This document shows, one piece after another, positions 53,445 to 62,202 of a stretch of DNA of 64,000 nucleotides (position 1 is its first letter; each line of letters starts with the position of its first letter). The stretch is taken from NCBI RefSeq assembly GCF_016711335.1, contig NZ_JADJTF010000001.1, positions 2,728,001-2,792,000 on the forward strand. Reading direction: 5' to 3'. A program made the position numbers and the translations under genes. This DNA is from Thiofilum sp. (GTDB taxonomy: Bacteria; Pseudomonadota; Gammaproteobacteria; Thiotrichales; Thiotrichaceae). The notes beneath the pieces were generated by a model. The model had not been told where the DNA came from. It worked only from the letters and a program-made list of their open reading frames with translations, and made no database searches.

Positions 53445-54005
53445 TTAGGCAAGTACTCCGTGATAAAGCTCAGCTATCGACAGCTCAATGTTTAATGCTT
53501 CGAGCTTTAGGGTGTTGCTGGCTTGAGTATGAATGTAAAAATGCCACTCATCGCGGCTGATTTTATGAAAATGTTCGACCATGATTTGTTCGGGGTCGAT
53601 CAAGATATAGTCTTGTAGTGGAGGCAAGGAACGATAATGTGCAAATTTGCCACCACGATCATAGTCACGAGTGCTAGGTGAAAGTACTTCAATAATCATG
53701 CTGGGGTTTAATAGGGTTGTGTTGTTGTCGCCCAGCTCTGGTTTGCCACAATAAACCGAAATATCAGGATAGGTATCTAACCCTGAGGGTGTGTGGACAC
53801 GCATGTCGCTATTCATAGGGTGACAAGATTTGCCCATGAGTTTTTGGCGTAGTAGTGAGTAGGCGTTACCTGCTACTTGAGCATGGTTAAATGTGCCACC
53901 TGCCATTGCGGTGATTTGTCCCTGAAAGTACTCATGACGCTGAGTACTTTGAGATTCTTGGAGTAGGTATTGCTCACGACTTATTGTATTTTCGACTGAA
54001 AACAT
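53445..54005 (-). CDS. Uma2-family (DUF820) putative nuclease
   Basis: A 186-aa protein of the Uma2 family, which has a restriction-endonuclease-like fold. Matching features: YLLQESQSTQRHEYFQGQITAMAGGTFNHAQVAGN, then DMRVHTPSGLDTYPDISVYCG, PSMIIEVLSPSTRDYDRGGKFAHYRSLPPLQDYILIDPEQ. The acidic residues and the E-V-L motif expected of the active site are present. Biological role unproven. It follows the LRR-Roc-COR gene by 58 bases on the same strand; whether the two act together is open. Confidence 0.9.
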   Translation of the reverse strand: MFSVENTISREQYLLQESQSTQRHEYFQGQITAMAGGTFNHAQVAGNAYSLLRQKLMGKSCHPMNSDMRVHTPSGLDTYPDISVYCGKPELGDNNTTLLNPSMIIEVLSPSTRDYDRGGKFAHYRSLPPLQDYILIDPEQIMVEHFHKISRDEWHFYIHTQASNTLKLEALNIELSIAELYHGVLA

Positions 54006-54063
54006 GCGTGTACTCTCTAAGCATTGAAGGGTCTAAGTATACTATAAGTGTTGAGGCTAGGAG

Positions 54064-56961
54064 TTAAAAGATGCTTTTTACGCTTTCTACTATGAAAGGC
54101 AAATAGCCCGTAATAGCCGTTGAAGCACCTAATGCGCCTGCTACCCCTAATACATTATTAGCAAAATCGGTATTAGCTTGTAGAGCACTCCAAAAGCGGG
54201 CTAATTTACCTTGAGTTTCGGGAGTTGATTGTTTTTCATCGGCGCGAAGTACTCTGCGTGCATCTATAATAACCTCAAGATCATCATCGCTCATTGTGCC
54301 TTTATTTTTAAGTACTTCTTCAATGATTTGCCCAATGATTTTGCGTTGATCGGTGGTAATAGTAGTAGTGGTATTATCAGAGTTAAGCTTTTGGGTAATG
54401 TTGTGCCCAATAGCTACCATTGAGTTTTCTCCAGCAGTTACTGTATTACCCGATTGATGATTATCGCCATTATGTACGGTAGCGTTACCGTGATAGTGAT
54501 GTGATACTTGAGTCATAAATCTTTCTCCTCCTTGCATATTGTTAATTTCAGTTTTTTCAAAGATACCCTCTAGTAATGCTAATACTGGCACATCTAAAAA
54601 TTCTTTTTCACATTCTACCGTTTTTTTGTGTTTTTCTTGAGCGCGTTGTAAAACACTGAATTTAAAATAGTGACGATCTTTAGCAGGCGCATTAGTACAA
54701 TAGGCGCAAATACAGGGAATCATTTGCTCTACGGCAATGTTTCTAAACCATTTTTTATGTAAGCTTTCCACTTCAGTACGGATTAAATGTAATAAGTACT
54801 TACGCTTATTAGTATTACCTGTAACAGCTATATCAATCGTTTTCAAACCATCACGATTGTTCTCTTCTTCAATAATTTGAGCACGACAGCTATCATGATT
54901 CAATACCATCCCTTTACGCCAAACTACATCACAAGTATTACCACTTTCATCTATGAATTTATCTAGCTTATCATTGAGACGTACTATTAAGCGCGTAATA
55001 ATACCTTCAGGCATGAACTGATATTGAAAGCGGAATTTTAAGGAGTCTTTATCATTCCAGTTATATTTGGGACGATGCTCGTTGAGTAATTGAGGTGCTA
55101 TATAGGTATTTTCTTTGCACTCTACTTGGTAGCAGATTTCAAAGTTATCCTTTTTCATCAGAGTCAGGAGTTTATTGCGCTCAGTGGCATTATATTTTTC
55201 TTTCCAAATAGACTCTAACTTGGCATAGGTAAAATACCCGTAATTTTTAGCAATACTATTATCATTTAAGACGCTATAGACTGCATCGACTGCCCATTGT
55301 GGATTTAAAATAATAAAATCAAATAAGTTTGTGTCATCAGCAAAATGCAGTAGGCTACCTAAACGATGTAAATAGTAACTGAGTAGTTTTTGGCTATCAA
55401 AATCGGTCACTTCATGTTTTTTGCAAATAGCCGCGTATTCATCAAAGCTAATATGATTTTTGGTTTTAGCCAGTTCTCTTAGGTCATGACGGATGGGTTC
55501 CCACTTGGCAGGGCGTGGCTCATTTACATGCGGTAAGCTGGTGAGTAGTTTTTGAATTTCATTGCGAAGTACTTTGAAATCATCATCGTTTTTTAGGTCA
55601 ACAGGACGAGTAGTAATGCTCAGTTCGGGATAGCGTTCACGGTAATAGGTTTCGTTAAATTGGTTAATAAACTGTCCGTTTTTATCGTTTTGTACTACTA
55701 GGATAGGACTGTGAACGCCGTTTTCCTCGCCGAGCAAATGAATTATCTTAAACCAGTAAGGGAAGTTTGCTGTGGTTTCTTTGCGATCATTGGCTGAGAC
55801 AAGTACATACACAGCGCTAGGGGTTAAAAAGAATTGGTGAGTCATATATTGGATTTGTTGACCACCAAAATCCCATATGTTAGTAGAAAAATTAATGTTC
55901 TCTTTTTGAGGGTGTCGGAATTGCCAGTCTTCTTCAATTTTTATACCTAAAGTTGAATCCTCTTCAGTAGGAACTGAGTACCTTAGATTAATTAGCTTTT
56001 TCATTAGGCTGGTTTTACCAGCACCCGGCTCACCTATAATGATAAGCTTAGCCTCATTAATTTTTTTCTCGCCTTGGTGCTCTAAATCTTTAAAATAATT
56101 AAGAATAGCTGTATTACCAAGCTCTACAATATTTATAGGAGGATTTTTGATTGGATTATTGCCAAGATAAATAGTTTTGGATTGCGGCTTTGATTTGTAA
56201 TTTCCATAAAGTTTTATTTCAAATTTAAGTAACCCGTTATTTATTAAAGGACTTATATTGGTTATGACATTGTTTGATAGTGATATGCTTTCTAAATTTT
56301 CTAAAGAGGTAATCGGTTCAATGTTACTAATGAGGTTTTTGTTTAGGGAGAGGTTTTTTAAAAAATTTAGTGTTTTAAGTGAGCTGATATCGAAAATCTT
56401 ATTTTGGCTTATAAAAAGATTTTCGAGATAATTTAATGTAGAAATTGACTCAATATTGCTTATGCGATTTAAACCAAGATCAAGAGTTTCTAGTTTTTTT
56501 AAGTCTTTAATTTGACTTATGTCAGTTATTATGTTTCGGCTTAAGTACAAAAATCTTAAATTATATAAGCTGGTTAGTGGTTTTAAATCTATTATTGCAT
56601 TACAGCTAATGTCAAGATACTCTAGATTAACTAAAAATTTAAGAAAACTTATCTCAGATATAGACCAAGGATCATGTAGAGAACCACATATTATAAGTTT
56701 TTTAAGCTCATATAAGTATTTTACTTTTGGGTCTATACGAAAAAATCTATTAGGCACATTATGGTTAAGACTTTTTTGTTGGCTCCAAAGCTTCCGCTCA
56801 TCATTCCAAAACCAATGCTCATTACTTAGTATCAGAGTTTCTAACCAAGTCAACTCAAATAGCTCATCAGGCAACTCTGTCAAACCACAATTGCCCAAAT
56901 CTAAACTGGTTAAACGCTTTTCTTTAGCTTTTCGAATCAACCTTAGAGCAAGTTCTGACAT
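54064..56961 (-). CDS. Leucine-rich-repeat Roc-COR (Roco) GTPase with unusual C-terminal domain
   Basis: Start taken at the ATG at 56961 (MSELALRLIRKAKEK), giving 965 aa. Residues about 15-285 are leucine-rich repeats of the L-x-x-L-x-L-x-x-N type (LDLGLNRISNIESISTLNYLENLFISQNKI). A Roc GTPase follows: P-loop GEPGAGKTSL near 305, switch DFGGQQIQYMTHQFF near 362, VVQNDKNGQ as the base-specificity motif. COR occupies about 470-800. Next comes a His/Asn/Gly-rich stretch (HHYHGNATVHNGDNHQSGNTV, about 820-845) and a final 120 residues that end in a hydrophobic helix. Roco proteins signal in eukaryotes; in bacteria their role is mostly unknown, and a defence role is my inference from the surroundings. 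Confidence 0.87.
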   Translation of the reverse strand: MSELALRLIRKAKEKRLTSLDLGNCGLTELPDELFELTWLETLILSNEHWFWNDERKLWSQQKSLNHNVPNRFFRIDPKVKYLYELKKLIICGSLHDPWSISEISFLKFLVNLEYLDISCNAIIDLKPLTSLYNLRFLYLSRNIITDISQIKDLKKLETLDLGLNRISNIESISTLNYLENLFISQNKIFDISSLKTLNFLKNLSLNKNLISNIEPITSLENLESISLSNNVITNISPLINNGLLKFEIKLYGNYKSKPQSKTIYLGNNPIKNPPINIVELGNTAILNYFKDLEHQGEKKINEAKLIIIGEPGAGKTSLMKKLINLRYSVPTEEDSTLGIKIEEDWQFRHPQKENINFSTNIWDFGGQQIQYMTHQFFLTPSAVYVLVSANDRKETTANFPYWFKIIHLLGEENGVHSPILVVQNDKNGQFINQFNETYYRERYPELSITTRPVDLKNDDDFKVLRNEIQKLLTSLPHVNEPRPAKWEPIRHDLRELAKTKNHISFDEYAAICKKHEVTDFDSQKLLSYYLHRLGSLLHFADDTNLFDFIILNPQWAVDAVYSVLNDNSIAKNYGYFTYAKLESIWKEKYNATERNKLLTLMKKDNFEICYQVECKENTYIAPQLLNEHRPKYNWNDKDSLKFRFQYQFMPEGIITRLIVRLNDKLDKFIDESGNTCDVVWRKGMVLNHDSCRAQIIEEENNRDGLKTIDIAVTGNTNKRKYLLHLIRTEVESLHKKWFRNIAVEQMIPCICAYCTNAPAKDRHYFKFSVLQRAQEKHKKTVECEKEFLDVPVLALLEGIFEKTEINNMQGGERFMTQVSHHYHGNATVHNGDNHQSGNTVTAGENSMVAIGHNITQKLNSDNTTTTITTDQRKIIGQIIEEVLKNKGTMSDDDLEVIIDARRVLRADEKQSTPETQGKLARFWSALQANTDFANNVLGVAGALGASTAITGYLPFIVESVKSIF

Positions 56962-57180
56962 AACCGACACCAAACCAACAGAGGAATACTTGATATTATG
57001 CCTAAAAACCTACCTTTAATCATAAAATTTGCTACTTTCATCTCAAGTACCTATTGAAAATCCAGCATCAAGCCCGCTCTGAATCCCAATCACCTTATGA
57101 CCTGATTTTTACTTTAGCAAGCCGTCCGTCTGTGCTAGTATCCGCCCGCATTGCATCATCAATAGGCGCACTGTTTTTCT

Positions 57181-58842
57181 ATGGCACGTTATATCTTTAT
57201 TACCGGCGGTGTTGTTTCCTCGTTGGGGAAAGGCATTGCTGCCGCCTCACTCGGCGCAATCCTCGAAGCTCGTGGTCTTAAAATCACCATGATGAAACTT
57301 GACCCCTACATCAACGTCGATCCGGGCACGATGAGTCCCTTCCAACACGGCGAAGTATTCGTCACCGAAGACGGTGCAGAAACCGATCTCGACCTCGGAC
57401 ACTACGAGCGTTTTGTCGGCTTTAAAGCCACCCAAAAGAACAACTTCACCTCTGGGCGCATTTACGAAAATGTGATTCAAAAAGAGCGACGCGGTGAGTA
57501 TTTGGGCGCAACCGTGCAAGTCATTCCCCACATCACCGATGAAATCAAACGCTCAGTGCGGGCAGGCGCGGAAGGCTACGATATTGCTCTGGTTGAAGTG
57601 GGGGGTACGGTAGGCGATATTGAGTCACTCCCTTTTATGGAGGCAATTCGTCAAATGGGGGTGGAAGAGGGCAGAAGTAATGCACTCTATATTCACCTCA
57701 CCCTATTACCCTATGTTGCCGCCGCAGGTGAATTAAAAACCAAGCCTACCCAACATTCGGTTAAAGAATTGCGCTCTATTGGTATTCAGCCCGACATTTT
57801 ATTATGTCGTAGCGAAAAACTGATGCCGGAAAATGAAAAGCGCAAAATTGCTCTATTCACCAATGTTGAAGAGCGAGCCGTTATTTCAGTCATGGATATG
57901 GACAATATTTATAAAGTGCCTTTGTGGTTACATGCCCAAAAGCTCGACCGTATTGTCACCGAAAAATTTAATCTGCATTTACCCGAAGCTGATTTAAGCG
58001 ATTGGAAAAATGTGGTCAGTGCGATGGAGTTTCCCGAAGCGGAAATTAATGTTGCTATGGTCGGTAAATATGTAGATTTAACGGAATCCTATAAATCACT
58101 CAATGAAGCTCTCAAACACGCCGGTATTCAAACCCAAACCCGCGTTAATATTACCTATATTGATTCGGAGAAATTAGAGTCTGAAGAAAGCATCCCTGCC
58201 ATACTTAATCAATATGATGCGATTCTAGTCCCTGGTGGGTTTGGTAAACGTGGGGTAGAGGGTAAAATTCGTGCGGTACAATATGCACGAGAACATAAAG
58301 TTCCTTATTTAGGTATTTGCTTAGGTATGCAAGTGGCAGTGATTGAGTATGCCCGTCATGTGGCTCATTTACCTAAAGCCTTTAGTACTGAGTTTGTAAA
58401 TAATATTGCTGAAATTGATCCGGTGATTGGCTTAATTACCGAGTGGCAAGATGAGGACGGTAATATTGAAACGCGCACTGCCAATTCTGATCTAGGCGGT
58501 ACTATGCGTCTAGGGGGGCAAAAATGTTTATTAGCCGATAATTCATTAGCGCAAAAAACCTATGGTGCAAAAGAAATTATCGAGCGCCATCGTCATCGTT
58601 ATGAGTTTAATAACCACTATCGTGAAGTATTGGAAAAAGCCGGATTAGTATTTTCGGGTATGTCAGCCGATAATTCACTGGTAGAAATGATTGAGTTAAG
58701 CGATCATCCGTGGTTTTTAGCCTGTCAATTCCATCCTGAGTTTACTTCGCGTCCGCGCCAGGGACATCGTTTGTTTAGCGGTTTTATTCAAGCGGGACGT
58801 GAATATCATGAGTTATTGGCTAAACGCAAACAGAGTTTGTAA
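57181..58842 (+). CDS. pyrG: CTP synthase
   Basis: Makes CTP from UTP and glutamine. The amidoligase domain (about 1-270) opens with FITGGVVSSLGKGIAAASLG and carries DPYINVDPGTMSPFQHGEVFVTEDGAETDLDLGHYERF. The C-terminal class I glutamine amidotransferase has PGGFGKRGVEGK, the nucleophile Cys in LGICLGMQVAVIEYAR and the His-Glu pair in FHPEFTSRP. Length 553 aa is standard. It opens the pyrG-kdsA-eno block; the interval 56962-57180 in front should contain its promoter, but I cannot name a clear one. Confidence 0.97.
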   Translation: MARYIFITGGVVSSLGKGIAAASLGAILEARGLKITMMKLDPYINVDPGTMSPFQHGEVFVTEDGAETDLDLGHYERFVGFKATQKNNFTSGRIYENVIQKERRGEYLGATVQVIPHITDEIKRSVRAGAEGYDIALVEVGGTVGDIESLPFMEAIRQMGVEEGRSNALYIHLTLLPYVAAAGELKTKPTQHSVKELRSIGIQPDILLCRSEKLMPENEKRKIALFTNVEERAVISVMDMDNIYKVPLWLHAQKLDRIVTEKFNLHLPEADLSDWKNVVSAMEFPEAEINVAMVGKYVDLTESYKSLNEALKHAGIQTQTRVNITYIDSEKLESEESIPAILNQYDAILVPGGFGKRGVEGKIRAVQYAREHKVPYLGICLGMQVAVIEYARHVAHLPKAFSTEFVNNIAEIDPVIGLITEWQDEDGNIETRTANSDLGGTMRLGGQKCLLADNSLAQKTYGAKEIIERHRHRYEFNNHYREVLEKAGLVFSGMSADNSLVEMIELSDHPWFLACQFHPEFTSRPRQGHRLFSGFIQAGREYHELLAKRKQSL

Positions 58843-58864
58843 ATATTAATAAGAGGAAAAACCC

Positions 58865-59710
58865 ATGTCTGATACGATGCAATTATGTGGATTTACTGTC
58901 GGTTTAAATCAGCCGTTTTTCCTCATTAGTGGTCCGTGTTCGATTGAGTCGGAGCAATTAGCTTTAGAAACAGCGAGTACTTTAAAAGAGATTACTACGC
59001 GCTTAGGTATTCCTTTTATTTACAAATCATCGTTTGACAAAGCCAATCGATCTTCCCATACCAGTAAACGCGGTATTGGGTTAGAAGCGGGTTTACGGAT
59101 TTTGGAAAAAGTTAAAACCGAAGTCGGTGTTCCTGTTTTGACCGATGTGCATGAGGATACTCCGCTGGATGAAGTAGCCAGTGTGGTAGATGTGTTACAA
59201 ACTCCAGCGTTTTTATGTCGCCAGACCAACTTCATTCAAAACGTAGCCCGTACCCAAAAACCTGTGAATATTAAAAAGGGGCAATTTCTTGCACCTTGGG
59301 ATATGGGTAATGTGGTGGAAAAAGCGCGTGCGGTGGGTAATCAGCAGATTATGGTCTGTGAACGTGGGGCAACCTTTGGTTACAATAACTTAGTCTCGGA
59401 TATGCGCAGCCTTGCGATTATGCGTTCCACTCATTGCCCTGTGGTGTTTGATGCGACTCACTCGGTACAACTCCCTGGTGGACAGGGAAATGTATCAGGT
59501 GGACAACGTGAGTTTGTGCCCGTATTAGCGCGGGCGGCGGTAGCGGTAGGGGTCGCGGGCTTGTTTATGGAATCGCACCCTAATCCCGCCGAGGCGTGGA
59601 GTGATGGTCCTAATTCTTGGCCATTGCATTTAATGGAACCTTTATTAGAGTCATTGCTGGCGCTGGATAAAGTAGTGAAAAGCCAGCCGTTTATTGAAAA
59701 TAGCTTATAA
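58865..59710 (+). CDS. kdsA: 3-deoxy-8-phosphooctulonate (KDO-8-P) synthase
   Basis: Joins arabinose 5-phosphate and phosphoenolpyruvate in lipopolysaccharide core synthesis, so the cell has a Gram-negative outer membrane. Family motifs: FLISGPCSIESEQLALETA at the start, YKSSFDKANRSSHTSKRG near 58, TDVHEDTPLDEVASVVDVLQTPAFLCRQT, and MESHPNPAEAWSDGPNSWPLHLMEPLLESL near the end. A good ribosome site (AGAGGAAA) precedes the ATG. 281 aa; 22 bases after pyrG. Confidence 0.97.
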   Translation: MSDTMQLCGFTVGLNQPFFLISGPCSIESEQLALETASTLKEITTRLGIPFIYKSSFDKANRSSHTSKRGIGLEAGLRILEKVKTEVGVPVLTDVHEDTPLDEVASVVDVLQTPAFLCRQTNFIQNVARTQKPVNIKKGQFLAPWDMGNVVEKARAVGNQQIMVCERGATFGYNNLVSDMRSLAIMRSTHCPVVFDATHSVQLPGGQGNVSGGQREFVPVLARAAVAVGVAGLFMESHPNPAEAWSDGPNSWPLHLMEPLLESLLALDKVVKSQPFIENSL

Positions 59711-59810
59711 ACCCCCTCTCGACCTTTCCTTTATTAAGGGGAGGAGCAATAGAATCGAGGGAAGCAATAGTTAGCACCCATTTATTACTACCTGTTTAGG
59801 ATGCAAATTT

Positions 59811-61091
59811 ATGTCACAGATTACCAGTATCAAAGCGCGTGAAATTATTGATTCACGCGGCAATCCTACCGTTGAAGCGGATGTATTATTAGCCAGTGGC
59901 GCGATGGGACGTGCGGCTGTACCGTCGGGTGCATCGACTGGTTCACGCGAAGCGATTGAGTTACGTGACGGTGGCTCCCGCTATTTAGGTAAGGGCGTAC
60001 AAAAAGCAGTAGCCAATGTCAATGGTGAAATCGCTAGCGCATTAATAGGTCATGAGGTGACTGATCAAGCGGGTCTTGATCAAATCATGCTGGATTTAGA
60101 CGGTACAGACAATAAAGCACGCCTTGGTGCGAATGCTTTATTAGCGGTTTCAATGGCAGCAGCCCATGCAGGTGCTAAAGAGCAAGGTTTACCGCTCTAT
60201 CAATATTTAAACAAAGCGGACACCTATAAATTGCCCGTGCCGATGATGAATATCATCAATGGTGGTGCGCACGCGGATAATAGTGTGGATATGCAAGAGT
60301 TTATGATTCTGCCCGTTACTGCACCCTCGATGGAAGAAGCCATTCGCTACGGTGCAGAGGTATTCCATAGCCTTAAATCCGTACTCAAAAAGCGTGGCTT
60401 AAATACGGCTGTAGGGGATGAAGGTGGTTTTGCTCCCGATTTATCTTCTAATGAGCAAGCGATTGAAGTCATACTAGAAGCGATTAATAAAGCAGGCTTT
60501 AAAGTCGGTCAGGATATTTGGTTAGGTTTAGACGTGGCCAGTTCTGAGTTTTATAAAGACGGTCAGTATGTTTTAGAATCCGAAAACCGTAGCTTTAGCG
60601 CTGAAGGCTTTACTGAGTACTTACATAATTGGGTACGCCAATATCCGATTTTAAGTATTGAAGATGGTATGGCAGAAGGCGATTGGGCAGGCTGGAAACA
60701 TATGACCGAAGTACTCGGTGGTAAAGTCCAAATTGTCGGTGACGATTTATTCGTAACTAATACTAAAATCCTAAAAGAAGGGATTGAAAAAAGGATTGCC
60801 AATTCTATTCTAATTAAAGTGAATCAAATTGGTACATTAACTGAGACCTTAGCGGCAATCAAAATGGCGCATGATGCAGGTTATACCGCTGTGGTATCCC
60901 ATCGCTCTGGCGAAACCGAAGATGCTACGATTGCTGATATTGCGGTAGCTACAGGCGCAGGTCAAATTAAAACGGGTTCATTATCACGCTCTGATCGTAT
61001 TGCTAAATATAATCAATTAATCCGTATTGCGGGTGAATTAGGTAGTCGTGGTATTTACGCAGGCAAAGCAGCGTTTAATCAGTTTAAATAA
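59811..61091 (+). CDS. eno: Enolase
   Basis: Glycolytic enzyme that converts 2-phosphoglycerate to phosphoenolpyruvate. Motifs: REIIDSRGNPTVEADVLL, AVPSGASTGSREAIELRD, MNIINGGAHADNSVDMQEFMI, the acid triad around SIEDGMAEGDWAGW and VGDDLFVTN, the catalytic-lysine strand NSILIKVNQIGTLTE, and SHRSGETEDATIADIAVA. The 426-aa length is standard. In related bacteria ftsB and ispD follow eno; here a terminator and accessory genes follow instead. Confidence 0.98.
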   Translation: MSQITSIKAREIIDSRGNPTVEADVLLASGAMGRAAVPSGASTGSREAIELRDGGSRYLGKGVQKAVANVNGEIASALIGHEVTDQAGLDQIMLDLDGTDNKARLGANALLAVSMAAAHAGAKEQGLPLYQYLNKADTYKLPVPMMNIINGGAHADNSVDMQEFMILPVTAPSMEEAIRYGAEVFHSLKSVLKKRGLNTAVGDEGGFAPDLSSNEQAIEVILEAINKAGFKVGQDIWLGLDVASSEFYKDGQYVLESENRSFSAEGFTEYLHNWVRQYPILSIEDGMAEGDWAGWKHMTEVLGGKVQIVGDDLFVTNTKILKEGIEKRIANSILIKVNQIGTLTETLAAIKMAHDAGYTAVVSHRSGETEDATIADIAVATGAGQIKTGSLSRSDRIAKYNQLIRIAGELGSRGIYAGKAAFNQFK

Positions 61092-61116
61092 TTGTTTGGT
61101 TTTTAGATTTTGAAAG

Positions 61117-61143
61117 CACCTACTAAATAAAGTGGGTGTTTCT
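61117..61143 (+). terminator. Terminator after eno
   Basis: CACCTAC at 61117-61123 pairs with GTGGGTG at 61132-61138 (one T-G pair) around an AT loop, followed by TTTCT. It is placed 25 bases after the eno stop. Confidence 0.65.
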
Positions 61144-61181
61144 ATTCAATAAGTAACGAGTTAGAGTTCTTAGAAGAAATC

Positions 61182-61847
61182 ATGATTGAAACCAATACTG
61201 AACTACTAAAAAGATGGGCTTCTTTACCAGAACAATCGATTAATTTTGTTAAAGACGGAGTAATTGATAAAAATAAATGGGACAAAGTTAATTGTAAAGT
61301 ATTGTTATTACTAAAAGAAGCATATAGTGACAAATCCCCAAAAGGGTTTGATTTATGCCTTACTATTCGAGATAAGTGGAAGGGAATAAAAAAAGATGGT
61401 AGAGATAATACATGGATCAATGCGGCGTTATGGTGTTATGTAGCGCAAACATTATCATCTATAACGCCTGATCCTGATAAAAACAACCCTATATTAAATG
61501 ATGCACTGTTACAAGCAGCTGTCATTAATGTTAAAAAGAGTGGCGGAAAGTCCTCATCTGACATGGTTGAAATTGCAGCGATTGCTAAAAGAGATGGCGA
61601 TTTGATTAAGAGGCAAATAGCTATATTAGAGCCTAATGTAGTAATTTGTGGTAATACTTGGAAAGCTGTTAAGCACTTATATCCAGATGCTATTAGAGTA
61701 TTTCCGCGTGTTTGGTTTGTTAATGGGGTTTATTTTATAAATTTTTGGCATCCGGCTAATCAATTCCCAAGGGATTTAAATTATTTCTCTTTAGTAACGT
61801 TACTTAGAGAAAAAGAAATTCATAGAGTATCAAAAAATAGTTTTTGA
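61182..61847 (+). CDS. Hypothetical protein, possibly of the uracil-DNA-glycosylase-like superfamily
   Basis: A 221-aa soluble protein with no close family that I recognise. Its order of motifs resembles UDG-like folds: a first strand KVLLLLKEAYSD near residue 40 where glycosylases have GxAPG or GxDP, a strand NVVICGNTWKAVKHLYP near 150, and FINFWHPANQFP near 190 where glycosylases have the HPS loop. Catalytic identity is not supported by these alone. A higher A/T content than eno and its position after the eno terminator suggest a recent arrival. Confidence 0.6.
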   Translation: MIETNTELLKRWASLPEQSINFVKDGVIDKNKWDKVNCKVLLLLKEAYSDKSPKGFDLCLTIRDKWKGIKKDGRDNTWINAALWCYVAQTLSSITPDPDKNNPILNDALLQAAVINVKKSGGKSSSDMVEIAAIAKRDGDLIKRQIAILEPNVVICGNTWKAVKHLYPDAIRVFPRVWFVNGVYFINFWHPANQFPRDLNYFSLVTLLREKEIHRVSKNSF

Positions 61848-61871
61848 GTTTGACTAATAAATGCCATCACT

Positions 61872-61929
61872 ACGTTGTACAACGTACTATGAATTTCCTA
61901 TACTTGTCTTATTATCTATACAAGTATAG
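61872..61929. promoter_or_regulatory. YefM-type operator: two palindromes
   Basis: A perfect 14-bp palindrome ACGTTGTACAACGT at 61872-61885 contains TGTACA, the core hexamer known from the E. coli yefM-yoeB operator. A second element follows: CTATACTTGT at 61898-61907 and ACAAGTATAG at 61920-61929, a perfect 10-bp inverted repeat with a 12-base centre. The pair lies just before the antitoxin ATG at 61936. Confidence 0.7.
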
Positions 61930-61935
61930 TAGATT

Positions 61936-62202
61936 ATGAAAGTTATATCCTTTTCCGAAGCACGGAATAATTTAAAAGCAGTATTAGACGGGGTGGTAAA
62001 CGACGCTGATACGACGGTAATCACCCGTCGAGATGCTGAGGATGCTGTGGTAATGTCCCTCGACTACTACAATAGCTTGATGGAAACCGTGTATCTGCTT
62101 CGTTCACCTGCTAATGCCGAACATCTCAATAAATCTATTGCTCAATATAAAGCAGGGAAAAGTTTAGTACGAGATCATTATTATTATTGTATGCCTTTAT
62201 AA
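61936..62202 (+). CDS. YefM/Phd-family antitoxin without its toxin
   Basis: An 88-aa antitoxin: MKVISFSEARNNLKAVLDGVVNDADTTVITRRDAEDAVVMSLDYYNSLMET is the standard Phd/YefM N-terminal dimer and DNA-binding part, followed by LLRSPANAEHLNKSIAQYKAGK. The partner YoeB normally starts at or just past the end of this gene, but the region is occupied by the opposite-strand ATPase gene, which overlaps by 19 bases. The last residues (DHYYYCMPL) differ from the usual ending, suggesting that the 3' end and toxin were lost in a rearrangement. Confidence 0.85.
   Translation: MKVISFSEARNNLKAVLDGVVNDADTTVITRRDAEDAVVMSLDYYNSLMETVYLLRSPANAEHLNKSIAQYKAGKSLVRDHYYYCMPL

Noticed and set aside
59711..59810. Possible terminator between kdsA and eno
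   Set aside because: The CCCTC...GAGGG symmetry is broken by bulges and there is no T tract; read-through to eno is as likely.
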